Shown here one piece after another: positions 1-8,497 of a DNA stretch of 64,000 nt (positions within the stretch are counted from its first letter, which is position 1; every line of letters begins with the position of its first letter). The position numbers and the translations under genes are program-made. The DNA lies in NCBI GenBank assembly GCA_947495795.1, contig CANMAI010000003.1, forward strand, positions 1 to 64,000, in the 5' to 3' direction. Below the pieces are notes generated by a model. That model saw only the letters and a program-made list of their open reading frames with translations. It was not told the DNA's origin and searched no databases. This DNA is from an uncultured Paracoccaceae bacterium (GTDB taxonomy: Bacteria; Pseudomonadota; Alphaproteobacteria; Rhodobacterales; Rhodobacteraceae).

Positions 1-16
1 GTTTCGGCTTCGTCAT
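1..16 (-). CDS. 5' end of a gene running off the left edge
   Basis: An ATG on the minus strand at 16 is preceded by a strong ribosome-binding site (GGAGGT, about 6 bases upstream). The reading frame Met-Thr-Lys-Pro-Lys continues out of the window. Only five codons are visible, so the product cannot be named. The gene would lie downstream of, and in the same direction as, the CorC-like gene, but the hairpin at 216-235 lies between them and suggests separate transcription. Confidence 0.35.
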
Positions 17-215
17 TCGACACCTCCCGACGCAATCTGCGCCTATTCTAGGTGTCCACCAAATCAGAGCAAAACCAATAGGCTCAATCCGGTCATCCGC
101 TGCGATCTGCACGAAGGGCCGCTGCTGGATGAAACCTCTTGCCGACGACTGTTTGGCACAAACCGCATTCTTCGGGCCGTCGGGACGTTAAACCGTTTGG
201 GACTGTGCAGGTGAC

Positions 216-235
216 GGTGGGCAGGATTGCCCACC
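216..235 (-). terminator. Hairpin downstream of the CorC-like gene
   Basis: A perfect 8-bp stem (GGTGGGCA / TGCCCACC) with a 4-base loop lies about 20 bases past the stop codon of the minus-strand CorC-like gene. There is no T tract, so it may be a weak or Rho-assisted terminator, or simply a GTGGGCA-type intergenic palindrome. Confidence 0.5.
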
Positions 236-254
236 CTACCGGGCTGGGTGGGCG

Positions 255-1568
255 TCAGCCGAGGCGGCGGACGCGGAGTTCTGTGAGGCGGTTGCGGTCT
301 TTCTCCAGCACCTCGAAGCGGAAGCCGTGGAAGGTGAAGACCTGGCCTTTGGTGGGGATCGTCTGGGCTTCGTGGATGACGAGGCCCGCGACGGTGTTTG
401 CCTCTTCATCCGGCAGGTTCCAATCGCAGGCGCGGTTGAGATCGCGGATAGTCATGCCACCTTCCACTGTGACCGTGCCATCGGCGGCTTGCTGGATCTC
501 TGATTGTTCCTCATCGTGCTCATCGGCAATCTCGCCCACGATCTCCTCCAGAATGTCTTCGAGCGTGATCAGGCCACGGAGTGCACCGTATTCATCGACC
601 ACGAGGGCGAAGTGGGTTTTGCGGCGCAGAAACTCGCGCATCTGATCATCCAACGTTGTGGTTTCCGGCACAAAGTAGGGTTTCATCGCCACATCGAGGA
701 TCTGGAAGGTTTCGAGATTATCCAGCCCGCCCTTGGTGCCGCGTACGAGCGCATCGACGGCGCGCAGAAGATCCTTGGCGTGGATGACGCCGATGATGTT
801 TTCCGGATCACCCTTGAAGATGGGAAGGCGGGTATAGGTGGATTTGAGGCAGGCGGAGAGGATTTCCTCCGGCGGCCAGTCCGAGTCGATCATTTCGATA
901 TTCTGGCGGTGGAGCATGATCTCCTCCACCTCGCGGTGCTTGAGATCGAGCGCGCCGAGGAGCCTGTCCTTATCGTCCTTTTCCACAGCCCCTTCAGAAT
1001 GGTGGAGTGCGATGGCGCCTGCAATTTCTTCCTGAGCGGCCAGAAGATTGGCCTCCGGGTCCGTCTCCACCCCGAAGAAGCGCAGGAACGTGCGGACGAG
1101 CGCGCGGACGACGTTGACGATGGGGGCGAGCACGCGGACGACGATTGCGATGATGGGGGAGACGCGGGTGGCGGCGGTTTCCGGGTTGGTGATCGCGTAG
1201 GTCTTGGGCATGACCTCTGCGAAGACGAGGACCAGCGCTGTCATCACCAGGGTGGCCAGTGCGACGCCGCTATCGCCGAAGAGCAATGTGAGCATGGATG
1301 TGGCCAGCGAGGTGGCGAGGATGTTGACGAGGTTGTTGCCGAGGAGGATCGCGCCGATCAACCGTTCGCTGTCTTCCGTGAGCCTGAGGGCGGTATCGGC
1401 GCCTTTGGAGCCTTTATCCGAGAGGCCGTGCAGTTTGGCGCGGGAGGCGGCGGTGAGCGCCGTTTCCGATCCTGAGAAGAAGGCGGACATGCAAAGGAGG
1501 CCTATCACCGCGAGGACGGTGAACCAGAGGGCGCTATCCCAGACTGATGTTGCGAGTTCCGTTTCCAT
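255..1568 (-). CDS. CNNM/CorC-HlyC family membrane protein
   Basis: This 437-residue inner-membrane protein has the standard three-part layout. A DUF21/CNNM membrane domain covers about residues 15-190 and includes the GSETAL motif after the first membrane segment. A pair of CBS domains follows at about 205-335, and a C-terminal CorC_HlyC transporter-associated domain ends the protein at about 355-435. Members of this family are linked to magnesium/cobalt efflux or resistance to divalent cations; the old hemolysin label is historical. The ATG at 1568 has a purine-rich GAGGGCAAGG upstream. It is divergent from the metallophosphoesterase-like gene. The family is certain and the exact ion is not. 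Confidence 0.9.
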   Translation of the reverse strand: METELATSVWDSALWFTVLAVIGLLCMSAFFSGSETALTAASRAKLHGLSDKGSKGADTALRLTEDSERLIGAILLGNNLVNILATSLATSMLTLLFGDSGVALATLVMTALVLVFAEVMPKTYAITNPETAATRVSPIIAIVVRVLAPIVNVVRALVRTFLRFFGVETDPEANLLAAQEEIAGAIALHHSEGAVEKDDKDRLLGALDLKHREVEEIMLHRQNIEMIDSDWPPEEILSACLKSTYTRLPIFKGDPENIIGVIHAKDLLRAVDALVRGTKGGLDNLETFQILDVAMKPYFVPETTTLDDQMREFLRRKTHFALVVDEYGALRGLITLEDILEEIVGEIADEHDEEQSEIQQAADGTVTVEGGMTIRDLNRACDWNLPDEEANTVAGLVIHEAQTIPTKGQVFTFHGFRFEVLEKDRNRLTELRVRRLG

Positions 1569-1638
1569 GGCCTTGCCCTCAAACCTTGCGTTTGACAGAG
1601 GTTATGGGGTGTGCGGGGCGGACCTGCAAGGAGGGGTG

Positions 1639-2448
1639 ATGAAGGTTGTGGATCTGGGCGAACTGGAGGGGCCGGTGCTTCTCTTTGGTGGGCCTTACTC
1701 CAACTTGCAGGCGCTGGAAGCTTTGGTGGCTGAGGCGGAGGCTTTGGGCGTGCTGCCGGAGCGGATGATCTGCACGGGCGACATGGTGGCCTATTGCGCG
1801 GATCCGGTGGCGGTTGCCCAGCGGCTGCAGGATCTGAGATGCCCTGTGCTGACGGGCAATTGCGAGGCGCAGCTGGCGGTGGGCGCAATGGATTGCGGCT
1901 GCGGTTTTGATGAGGGGAGCGCGTGTTCGCTGCTTTCTGCCGGGTGGTACGCGCATGTTGACAGGCTGGTGGGGCCGGAATTGCGGGACTGGATGGGGGG
2001 ATTGCCCGAACGGATCGAGTTTGCGCATGAGGGGTTGCGTTACGGGGTGGTGCATGGCGGGGCCACGGCGATCAACCGGTTTATCTGGGGGATGGATGCG
2101 GATGCGGTTTTCGCCGGAGAGATTGCGGCTTTGGAGGCGGAGATCGGGCCAGTGGATGCGGTGATTGCAGGGCATTCGGGAATCGCGTTTGAGCGCGTTG
2201 TCGGGCGGCATCAGTGGATCAATGCAGGTGTGATCGGCATGCCGCCACATGACGGGCGCACGGAGACGGAATATGCCGTGCTGGAGGGCGGTGTGCAGTT
2301 TCGGCGGCTGGCATATGATCATGCAGGTGCTGCCGAGGCGATGCGGGCGCAGGGGCTTGTGCAGGGCTATGAGCGTGCACTTCTGACGGGCTATTGGCCG
2401 AGTGAGGATGTGCTGCCAACGGCGCTTCGGCGAAGCGGTGCAGCATGA
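1639..2448 (+). CDS. Metallophosphoesterase-like protein with degenerate metal site
   Basis: This 269-residue protein follows the layout of YfcE/calcineurin-like metallophosphoesterases. The motif blocks are recognisable (GDMVAYCADP, LTGNCE, VVHGG, IAGHSG, NAGVIGMPPHDG). The first block, normally an Asp-x-His metal ligand, reads FGGPYSN, and the last, normally GHxH, reads GHSG. Two or more metal ligands are therefore missing, and activity as a phosphodiesterase is doubtful. The ATG at 1639 follows a good ribosome-binding site (AAGGAGGGGTG). A longer in-frame reading exists upstream but would run deep into the divergent CorC-like gene. Family assignment is good; the function is unknown. Confidence 0.8.
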   Translation: MKVVDLGELEGPVLLFGGPYSNLQALEALVAEAEALGVLPERMICTGDMVAYCADPVAVAQRLQDLRCPVLTGNCEAQLAVGAMDCGCGFDEGSACSLLSAGWYAHVDRLVGPELRDWMGGLPERIEFAHEGLRYGVVHGGATAINRFIWGMDADAVFAGEIAALEAEIGPVDAVIAGHSGIAFERVVGRHQWINAGVIGMPPHDGRTETEYAVLEGGVQFRRLAYDHAGAAEAMRAQGLVQGYERALLTGYWPSEDVLPTALRRSGAA

Positions 2449-2599
2449 GGTTTTGCGTATAATTGTTTGTTTAGATGTACTTTTTGAGGAAATTCTGCTC
2501 TTTTCCGCGATGCTTCCGGTTTCGCTGTTGGGTCAAGGGCGCAGCTTGAGCCACCGTCGCCCTTGCTGGGGGCGTGGTCTGGATGGCGGCCGGTGCTGA

Positions 2600-3577
2600 C
2601 TACGCCTTGAAGATATCAGCGCCCATCTGCGCGAAGAGATCGCCGTAATCGAGCAGCACCCAGTTTTCCATGATCCTGCCATCGGCGCAGCGGTAGAAAT
2701 CCATCACCCGGAGCGTGAGCGCCTTGTTGGTGGCGGGCATGCCGAGGTAATCGGACTGATGCGTCATTGTCATTGAAGGCCAGCCGGAGACGGCGGCATA
2801 GTTGCCATCGCCGATCCGGCAATAATGGTTGCCGCCCTTCCGGTCCGGAAAGGCGTTCAGGAAGCTTTCGCGATGATCCTTGACGAAGCCTTCCCAGCGA
2901 TAGTTGGAGCCGATGCCACCCGGGCCGTACCAGAGCATATCTTCGTGCCATGTGCCTTCGCTGCCGGTCTGCGCCTTTGAGCCAAAGGTTTCGGGATCGA
3001 ACACATGAAGGGCGCCCAGCATCCGTTCTACCAGATCAAGGCTTGCTTCGCCGTCGCCCTGATCCTGCGGCGGCAGCACGCCGTCATGCGTGGCGGGGCC
3101 GGGGAAGAGCATTTCTGTGCCGAGGGTGCCGGGGAAGGGCAAGCCGCCGGATTGGCGCATCAGATCGGGCAGGTCGATGATGATGCGGGCCTTGGAGATG
3201 CGGCCATCCTCGATGCGGTAGAACTCTCCGGCGCGCAAAAAAGCTAGCCGTTGCGAGGGGGTGATGCCGCAGAGCGGGGCATGGAACGTGCCGACGTAGT
3301 GCGTGACGGAGGCCACCCATTCGCCGCCTTCATCGCGCCGGTTGGGGCCGCCAATGAAGATCTCGTCGCGGCGTCTGCAATGGGCGAGTGCGGCGCGGAG
3401 CGGTTCCAGAAAGCCCTTCAAAACCGCCTCCCGGCCTTTTAGCTGGCCGATGGGGTGGGCGATATCCCAGACGGTATCCTCCGTCAGCCCTTTTTGCAGA
3501 AGTGCCGGAATATCGGGCGATTCGGCCCTTATGATTGCATTGAGGAAGCTGTGGGCCGTATCACGAAACAAGGGCAT
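2600..3577 (-). CDS. Two-domain SnoaL/NTF2-like (ester cyclase family) protein
   Basis: This 325-residue cytoplasmic protein appears to hold two NTF2/SnoaL-fold domains in tandem, roughly residues 1-150 and 170-325. It ends with the signature NWVLLDYGDLFAQMGADIF, which recurs in two other proteins of this locus (8498 and 10948). SnoaL-like proteins form small alpha+beta barrels that can act as cyclases, isomerases, dehydratases or non-catalytic binders, so no reaction is assigned. The ATG at 3577 is preferred because AGGA lies 7 bases upstream; an in-frame ATG at 3613 is possible but would overlap the operator at 3595-3616. It is transcribed divergently from the sugar-type ABC operon and probably shares its LacI control. 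Confidence 0.8.
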   Translation of the reverse strand: MPLFRDTAHSFLNAIIRAESPDIPALLQKGLTEDTVWDIAHPIGQLKGREAVLKGFLEPLRAALAHCRRRDEIFIGGPNRRDEGGEWVASVTHYVGTFHAPLCGITPSQRLAFLRAGEFYRIEDGRISKARIIIDLPDLMRQSGGLPFPGTLGTEMLFPGPATHDGVLPPQDQGDGEASLDLVERMLGALHVFDPETFGSKAQTGSEGTWHEDMLWYGPGGIGSNYRWEGFVKDHRESFLNAFPDRKGGNHYCRIGDGNYAAVSGWPSMTMTHQSDYLGMPATNKALTLRVMDFYRCADGRIMENWVLLDYGDLFAQMGADIFKA

Positions 3578-3594
3578 ATGGCGTCCTGAGAGCA

Positions 3595-3616
3595 TTTTTG
3601 CATACGATTGCAAAAA
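3595..3616. promoter_or_regulatory. LacI-family operator candidate
   Basis: A 22-bp inverted repeat reads TTTTTGCA - TACGAT - TGCAAAAA with a CG pair exactly at the centre, which is the hallmark of LacI-family operators. It lies between the divergent SnoaL-like gene (start 3577) and the ABC ATPase gene (start 3692). A LacI-type regulator is encoded in the same locus at 12752. Palindromy is seen directly; regulation by that protein is inferred. Confidence 0.7.
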
Positions 3617-3691
3617 AACGTTGTCAGATTAACCGAAGCGAGTCTAGCCTGTGGAGGCGGGCTTTTGCACAGCAAGCTTTGGGGGGCGCTG

Positions 3692-4738
3692 ATGGCCGAG
3701 ATCCAATTGCGGAATGTTTCCAAGCGCTGGGGCAGCTTCGTGGGCGTGGACAGCTTTGATCTGACAATTGCGGACAAGGAGTTTCTGGTTCTGCTCGGCC
3801 CGTCCGGCTGTGGCAAGACCACGACCATGCGGATGGTGGCGGGGCTTGAGGAAGCCTCGGACGGAGAGATCGTGATCGGCGGGCGAGTCGTGAATGATCT
3901 CGACCCGAAGGACCGCGATGTGGCGATGGTTTTCCAGAGCTACGGGCTCTATCCCAACATGAATGTCTACGACAATATCCGGTTTCCGCTGAAGGTGCGC
4001 AAAGTGCCGGAGGGCGAGCATGACACGCGCGTGCGCCGAGCCTCTGCCATGGTGGAGCTGGACGATTTTCTGCACCGCAAGCCTGCGGAACTTTCGGGTG
4101 GGCAGCGGCAGCGCGTGGCTTTGGCGCGGGCGATCGTGCGCGAGCCGCAGGTGTTCCTGATGGACGAGCCGCTTTCGAACCTTGATGCGAAGCTGCGGGT
4201 GAGCACGCGGGCGCAGATCAAGAACCTTTCGCACGAATTGCAGGTGACAACGATCTACGTGACGCATGACCAGATCGAGGCGATGACGCTGGCGGACCGC
4301 GTGGTGGTGATGTCCGCGGGTGTGGTGCAGCAGGTGGGGACGCCCACGGAGATATACGACAATCCGGCCAACACATTCGTTGCGGGTTTTATTGGCAGCC
4401 CGGCGATGAACCTGATGGAGGGCGTGCTGGAGGCGGGTGTGTTCCGGGCCGAGAATGTGGAGATCGCGGGGCTTGCCGGGCCGGCCGGGCCTGTGACGCT
4501 GGGCTTTCGCGCGGAGGATGCGGCGGTGGCCGGGCAGGGCCAGATTGCCGCGAATGTCTACACGATGGAGTTGCTGGGCGATGCCACGATGATCACGGTG
4601 CGGGCCGGTGGTGCTCTTGTCAGCGTGAAGGCCAACAAGGAGTACCGGGCCGATATCGGCCAGCCGGTCGCGCTCAGCGTGCCTGCGGAGATTTGCCATT
4701 TGTTTGATGCAAACGGTGTGAGGATCGGGGCGGCATAA
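3692..4738 (+). CDS. Sugar-type ABC transporter ATP-binding protein (UgpC/MalK type)
   Basis: This 348-residue ATPase energises the importer encoded by the next three genes. Walker A is GPSGCGKTT, the Q-loop lies around [11 protein letters not shown], the ABC signature is LSGGQRQR, Walker B is [12 protein letters not shown], and the switch histidine is in [11 protein letters not shown]-terminal TOBE-type domain (about 235-348) is as expected for the CUT1 family. The ATG at 3692 replaces a longer in-frame start at 3608 that would lie in the operator region. It is the first gene of the operon, with a LacI-type palindrome about 80 bases upstream. The substrate is not predictable from the ATPase. 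Confidence 0.92.
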   Translation: MAEIQLRNVSKRWGSFVGVDSFDLTIADKEFLVLLGPSGCGKTTTMRMVAGLEEASDGEIVIGGRVVNDLDPKDRDVAMVFQSYGLYPNMNVYDNIRFPLKVRKVPEGEHDTRVRRASAMVELDDFLHRKPAELSGGQRQRVALARAIVREPQVFLMDEPLSNLDAKLRVSTRAQIKNLSHELQVTTIYVTHDQIEAMTLADRVVVMSAGVVQQVGTPTEIYDNPANTFVAGFIGSPAMNLMEGVLEAGVFRAENVEIAGLAGPAGPVTLGFRAEDAAVAGQGQIAANVYTMELLGDATMITVRAGGALVSVKANKEYRADIGQPVALSVPAEICHLFDANGVRIGAA

Positions 4739-4798
4739 GCGGCCCTCAACAAAATGGTGCTTCACAAGAACGGGGTGCCAAGCAATCGGGAGAAGACA

Positions 4799-6019
4799 AT
4801 GAAACTGAAGATAATGGCGGCGGCGGGCCTTCTTTCGCTGATGACGACGGGTGCCTATGCCGGGTGTACTTATGAGAACCCCGTGCCCCTCAAATCCCTT
4901 TCTGCGGGGTTCGAGGCCTGGAAATCGGTGACGGACGCGATGGCGGAATGCGGGAATGTGGAGGCGGAGCTTGATCAGGAGTTTCGCACCAAGCAGCCTG
5001 CGGCCTTCGCTGCCAACCCCTCGCTCTACCATATTGGCGGCGTTTCCAACGGGACGGTCACGCCCTTGCTGAATGAGGGTACGATCCGCCCGCTGGATGA
5101 TCTGGTGGCGCAATATGGCGGCAACCTTTCACCGAACCAGCTGATCCGCATCAACGGCCAGGTGATGGCTGTGGCGATGATGGTGAACACGCAGCACCTG
5201 ATGTACCGCAAGGATATCCTCGATGATCTGGGGCTGGCGGTGCCGACCACATGGAACGAGGTGCTGGAGGTTGCGGCTGCAATCGAGGCGGCGGATGTGG
5301 TGGAGTATCCGCTGGGAGCCACGATGAAATCGGGCTGGAACCTCGCGCAGGATTTCAACAACATGTTCCTCGGCTATGGCGGCTCTTTCGTGAACGATGA
5401 CAGCACGCCGGCCGTGAATTCGGAAGCCGGTGTAAAGGCGCTGGAGATGATGAAGGCGACGACGGCTTTCATGGATCCGGAATATCTGGTGTCTGACAGC
5501 ACGTATGTTCAGCAGCAGTTCCAGCAGGGCAAGATTGCGATGGCGAACCTCTGGGCTTCCCGCGCGGGGGCGATGGATGACCCGGCTGAAAGCCAGGTGG
5601 TGGATAAGGTGTATGCGGCGGCAGCGCCCCTTGCGATGGAGGGTGGTGCACCGGCCACCACGCTCTGGTGGGACGGGATCGTGATTGCCAAGAACATCCC
5701 TGATGCGGAGGCGGAATCTGCCTTCCGTGTGGCGATGGAGGGGCTTGATACGGAAATGGTCGAAGGTGCCAATGACGAGGCGATCTGGCTGATCTCTGGC
5801 TATGCGCCGAGCCGGATGGCCGAGGGCGCGATTGCCACGGCCACGGCGGAGCCTGCGCCGATTTCTTACCCCTCCACCAGCCAGATGGGGCTGATGCACA
5901 CGGCTTTGGGCAACGAACTGCCCGCATTCTTCACCGGTGAGCGCGGCGCGAGGGATACGCTGGCTGCTGTTGAAGCAGCTTATACAACCGCTGCCAAGGA
6001 AGCCGGTATTCTGGAGTGA
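4799..6019 (+). CDS. Sugar-type ABC transporter substrate-binding protein
   Basis: This 406-residue periplasmic binding protein has an N-terminal signal peptide (MKLKIMAAAGLLSLMTTGAY, cleavage near Ala-Gly-Cys) and belongs to the extracellular solute-binding protein family 1 (maltose/glycerol-phosphate type). The ATG at 4799 has a clear GGGAGAAG site; an upstream in-frame ATG at 4754 lacks one. It lies between the ATPase and the two permease genes. A hairpin follows the stop codon (6027-6048), consistent with higher expression of the binding protein than the permeases. The ligand is unknown; the surrounding dehydrogenases suggest a polyol, sugar or related hydroxylated compound. Confidence 0.9.
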   Translation: MKLKIMAAAGLLSLMTTGAYAGCTYENPVPLKSLSAGFEAWKSVTDAMAECGNVEAELDQEFRTKQPAAFAANPSLYHIGGVSNGTVTPLLNEGTIRPLDDLVAQYGGNLSPNQLIRINGQVMAVAMMVNTQHLMYRKDILDDLGLAVPTTWNEVLEVAAAIEAADVVEYPLGATMKSGWNLAQDFNNMFLGYGGSFVNDDSTPAVNSEAGVKALEMMKATTAFMDPEYLVSDSTYVQQQFQQGKIAMANLWASRAGAMDDPAESQVVDKVYAAAAPLAMEGGAPATTLWWDGIVIAKNIPDAEAESAFRVAMEGLDTEMVEGANDEAIWLISGYAPSRMAEGAIATATAEPAPISYPSTSQMGLMHTALGNELPAFFTGERGARDTLAAVEAAYTTAAKEAGILE

Positions 6020-6026
6020 AACACGG

Positions 6027-6048
6027 GGGCCGGTGATGCCGGCCCTTT
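6027..6048 (+). terminator. Hairpin between binding protein and permease genes
   Basis: GGGCCGG - TGATG - CCGGCCC forms a perfect 7-bp GC stem with a 5-base loop followed by TTT, just after the stop of the binding-protein gene and before the first permease gene. This arrangement resembles a partial terminator or mRNA-stabilising hairpin that raises binding-protein expression. Confidence 0.6.
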
Positions 6049-6082
6049 ACGCGAACCCGTTTGACCGGAGAGGGGGGCTGTC

Positions 6083-7102
6083 ATGAAATTTCGCACATTC
6101 GCGGCCTTTGTTGGCCCCTCCGTCTTTCTGATGCTGTTGTTTATCGCAGCCCCTCTGACAAGCGTGTTTCTGCAAAGCTTCCAGCTGACGCAGCCGGTGC
6201 TGGAACGGGTCGAGGTGGAGACCTGCACGCCGGGGTTCGTCACGCAGACCTGCGTGACGGAGATAAAGACCCGCCCGCTTCTGGATGAGGCGGGCAATAT
6301 CCGCACCACGACGGAATGGGTGGGCGGGCTGAGCTATGCGCGGGTGCTTCAGCTTGGCAAGGTGGGGGAGGCGATTGCGGCAGGCGCGTGGGGCGATATC
6401 CTGTCCATCGATTTCTGGAAGGCGTTGCGGTTCACCCTGACCTTCACACTGATCACCCTTCCGCTGGTCATCGGTCTTGGCCTTGCCATCGCCCTGGCCG
6501 TCAACAACGCGGCGAAGGCCATTCGCGGGCAGATCATCTTCGTCTCTCTTCTGCCCTTCATCATCACACCGGTCATCGGCGCGCTTTCGATCCGCTGGCT
6601 TTTCATCGGCGACGGGATCATGACGGCGGGGCTGGAATGGTGGCTGGCGCGCGATATCTCCATGTTCGCGCAGGGCTGGACGATCGAGCTTCTGATGCTG
6701 TTCTACAGGGTCTGGCATGTGGCGCCCTTTGCCTTTGTGATCTTCTATGCGGGCTTGCAGACGGTTAATCAGGACACATTGGAAAGTGCGATTATCGATG
6801 GTGCAAGCCGGTGGGAACGGTTGCGCTATGTGATCGTGCCGCATCTGATGCCGCTGATCGTGTTCGTGGCGCTGATCCATCTGATGGACAGCTACCGCGT
6901 GTTCGAGGAGATCGTGGGCTTCAGTTCGCAGGCGCATGTGATCAGCCTGCAATGGCTGACATATGATTTCCTGCAACCCGATGATGCCGGAAACCGGGCC
7001 ATCGGGCGGGCCTCCGCCTCCGCTATGCTGACGATGGTTGGGATCGTGATCCTGCTGATCCCGCTTCTGCGCCGCACTTGGCGCGACCACAGGGGGGCGT
7101 GA
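6083..7102 (+). CDS. Sugar-type ABC transporter permease 1
   Basis: This 339-residue inner-membrane permease is of the MalF/UgpA type. It carries the cytoplasmic EAA loop (about residues 233-255, ESAIIDGASRWERLRYVIVP) that contacts the ATPase. After the first membrane segment there is a periplasmic insert of about 60 residues containing two cysteines (CTPGFVTQTC), which may form a disulfide. The ATG at 6083 follows a GAGAGGGGGG site. The gene is directly followed by its partner permease with a 1-base gap. Confidence 0.9.
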   Translation: MKFRTFAAFVGPSVFLMLLFIAAPLTSVFLQSFQLTQPVLERVEVETCTPGFVTQTCVTEIKTRPLLDEAGNIRTTTEWVGGLSYARVLQLGKVGEAIAAGAWGDILSIDFWKALRFTLTFTLITLPLVIGLGLAIALAVNNAAKAIRGQIIFVSLLPFIITPVIGALSIRWLFIGDGIMTAGLEWWLARDISMFAQGWTIELLMLFYRVWHVAPFAFVIFYAGLQTVNQDTLESAIIDGASRWERLRYVIVPHLMPLIVFVALIHLMDSYRVFEEIVGFSSQAHVISLQWLTYDFLQPDDAGNRAIGRASASAMLTMVGIVILLIPLLRRTWRDHRGA

Positions 7103-7103
7103 G

Positions 7104-8261
7104 ATGAGCACACCCCGCGCCTTGCGCCAATCCTTCGCATTGCGAGCCGGATCCGCTGGGTTTCTCGCCCTCTGGTGCCTGATCGCGGCCTTCCCGATCT
7201 TCTGGATCGCGGTGATGAGCTTCAAGACACCGGTGGATGCGTTTGCCGCCAACCCGCTGGATGTGATCCTCGGGCCGGAGACACGGGCGCGGGGGCACGG
7301 GCTTTCATTGCTGGATATACTGGTGGGTGTTGCAGTGCTGTGGCTCACCGCGCGGCTTGCGTTGCGCAACCTCGGTGGTTGGGTCCAACGCTTCAGCCCG
7401 CCTGGGCTGATCGCGCTCGGCTGGGTGCTCGGGGCTGTTGTCTTCGGGCTCGGCTTTGTGGCGGTTTTCCTTGGGCTGTTGCCAACCGTTCTCGGGGCAC
7501 TGAACGCGCTGGCGGGGCCGCTTGGTGTGCCGGTGATCGGGCTTTCGACAGAGCATTATGTTGCCGTATGGGCAGAGAACGCGTTCTACAGCAACTTCCT
7601 CAATTCGCTTCTGGTGACAACAGGAGTGGTGACGGTTTCTTTGACAGTAGGTACTCTTGCGGGTTACGGGCTGGCGCGCTCCGGCTCTGCGCTTGCATTC
7701 TGGATCCTGATTATCGCGCTTGTATTCAGAGCGTTGCCACATTCCGTTCTGGTGGCCGGGTATCTGCCTGTTTTCATTAATTCTGCCGAGATCCTGCGCC
7801 CGATCCTCGGAGAAAACGCCCCGACACTCTATGGCCAGCCACTGGCGGTGATCGCCGTTCTCGTCTCCATCAACCAGCCCTTCACGATCTGGATGCTGCG
7901 CTCCTTCTTTCAGAGCATTCCGGCGGAGCTGGACGAAGCGGCGCGGGTGGATGGCTGCACGCATTTCCAGGCGTTTCGCTGGGTGATCATGCCGGTGATG
8001 TGGCCGGGAGTGATCACCACAGGGCTGTTCTCCTTTCTTCTGGCCTATAACGATTTTCTTGTGACATCGCTTCTGCTGGATGCGCAGAACCAGACGATGG
8101 TACCGGCGATTGCGGGGTATTTCAATCGCGAGACAACCACGACCGATCAGGTGGAGGCTGTGGCGGCCGCCGTTTCAATTACCGCGCCCCTTTTTCTTCT
8201 GGTGATGGTGTTTCAGCGCCAGATCGTCTCTGGACTGACGGCGGGGGCGGTGAAGGGGTAG
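7104..8261 (+). CDS. Sugar-type ABC transporter permease 2 with extra membrane segment
   Basis: This 385-residue permease is the MalG/UgpE-type partner of the preceding gene, with the EAA loop around residues 274-300 (ELDEAARVDGCTHFQAFRWV). The family usually has about 270-300 residues. The excess comes from an insertion at about residues 60-140 that looks like two additional membrane helices before the normal core. It starts one base after the stop of permease 1 and ends the transporter part of the operon. Then comes a 236-bp gap containing a long inverted repeat. Confidence 0.9.
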   Translation: MSTPRALRQSFALRAGSAGFLALWCLIAAFPIFWIAVMSFKTPVDAFAANPLDVILGPETRARGHGLSLLDILVGVAVLWLTARLALRNLGGWVQRFSPPGLIALGWVLGAVVFGLGFVAVFLGLLPTVLGALNALAGPLGVPVIGLSTEHYVAVWAENAFYSNFLNSLLVTTGVVTVSLTVGTLAGYGLARSGSALAFWILIIALVFRALPHSVLVAGYLPVFINSAEILRPILGENAPTLYGQPLAVIAVLVSINQPFTIWMLRSFFQSIPAELDEAARVDGCTHFQAFRWVIMPVMWPGVITTGLFSFLLAYNDFLVTSLLLDAQNQTMVPAIAGYFNRETTTTDQVEAVAAAVSITAPLFLLVMVFQRQIVSGLTAGAVKG

Positions 8262-8282
8262 ACCATGCAAAGAGTATTAGAT

Positions 8283-8465
8283 GCCTCCGGCGGGGATATT
8301 TTCAGACACAAGATGAAAGGGTTTGTTAACTATCATTTGTCACAGTTTTCTGGCGGTACAGGCGGGGACGCCGATGGCCGCGACATGAGATGGCACCCCG
8401 TTTTGCGTAAGGCAGGCGGGGTGTTTCTCCCTCATCTTATGTCTGAAAATATCCCCGCCGGAGGC
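8283..8465. repeat. 34-bp near-perfect inverted repeat in intergenic gap
   Basis: The arms at 8283-8316 and 8432-8465 are reverse complements over 34 bp with one mismatch (GCCTCCGGCGGGGATATTTT plus 14 more bases), separated by 115 bp. A related half-site lies at 50721-50742 (TCATCTTTCCGAAAATATCC). The pair could fold as a long hairpin in mRNA between the transporter genes and the downstream catabolic genes. It resembles a dispersed intergenic palindrome rather than an insertion sequence, because no transposase is present. Confidence 0.8.
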
Positions 8466-8497
8466 TCCGGGGTTTCAGGCCTGTGCAGGTGCAGGCC

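Noticed and set aside
504-1475. Plus-strand frame of 323 codons within the CorC-like gene
   Set aside because: It is antisense to a protein with clear CNNM, CBS and CorC domains and has no features of its own.
1204-1638. Extended N-terminus for the metallophosphoesterase-like gene
   Set aside because: The extra region lies antisense to the CorC-like gene and is unlike the family. The ATG at 1639 has a strong ribosome-binding site.
3644-5113. Minus-strand frame of 489 codons opposite the ABC ATPase and binding-protein genes
   Set aside because: The plus strand encodes complete Walker, signature and TOBE motifs. The minus frame is histidine/arginine-rich with no family features.
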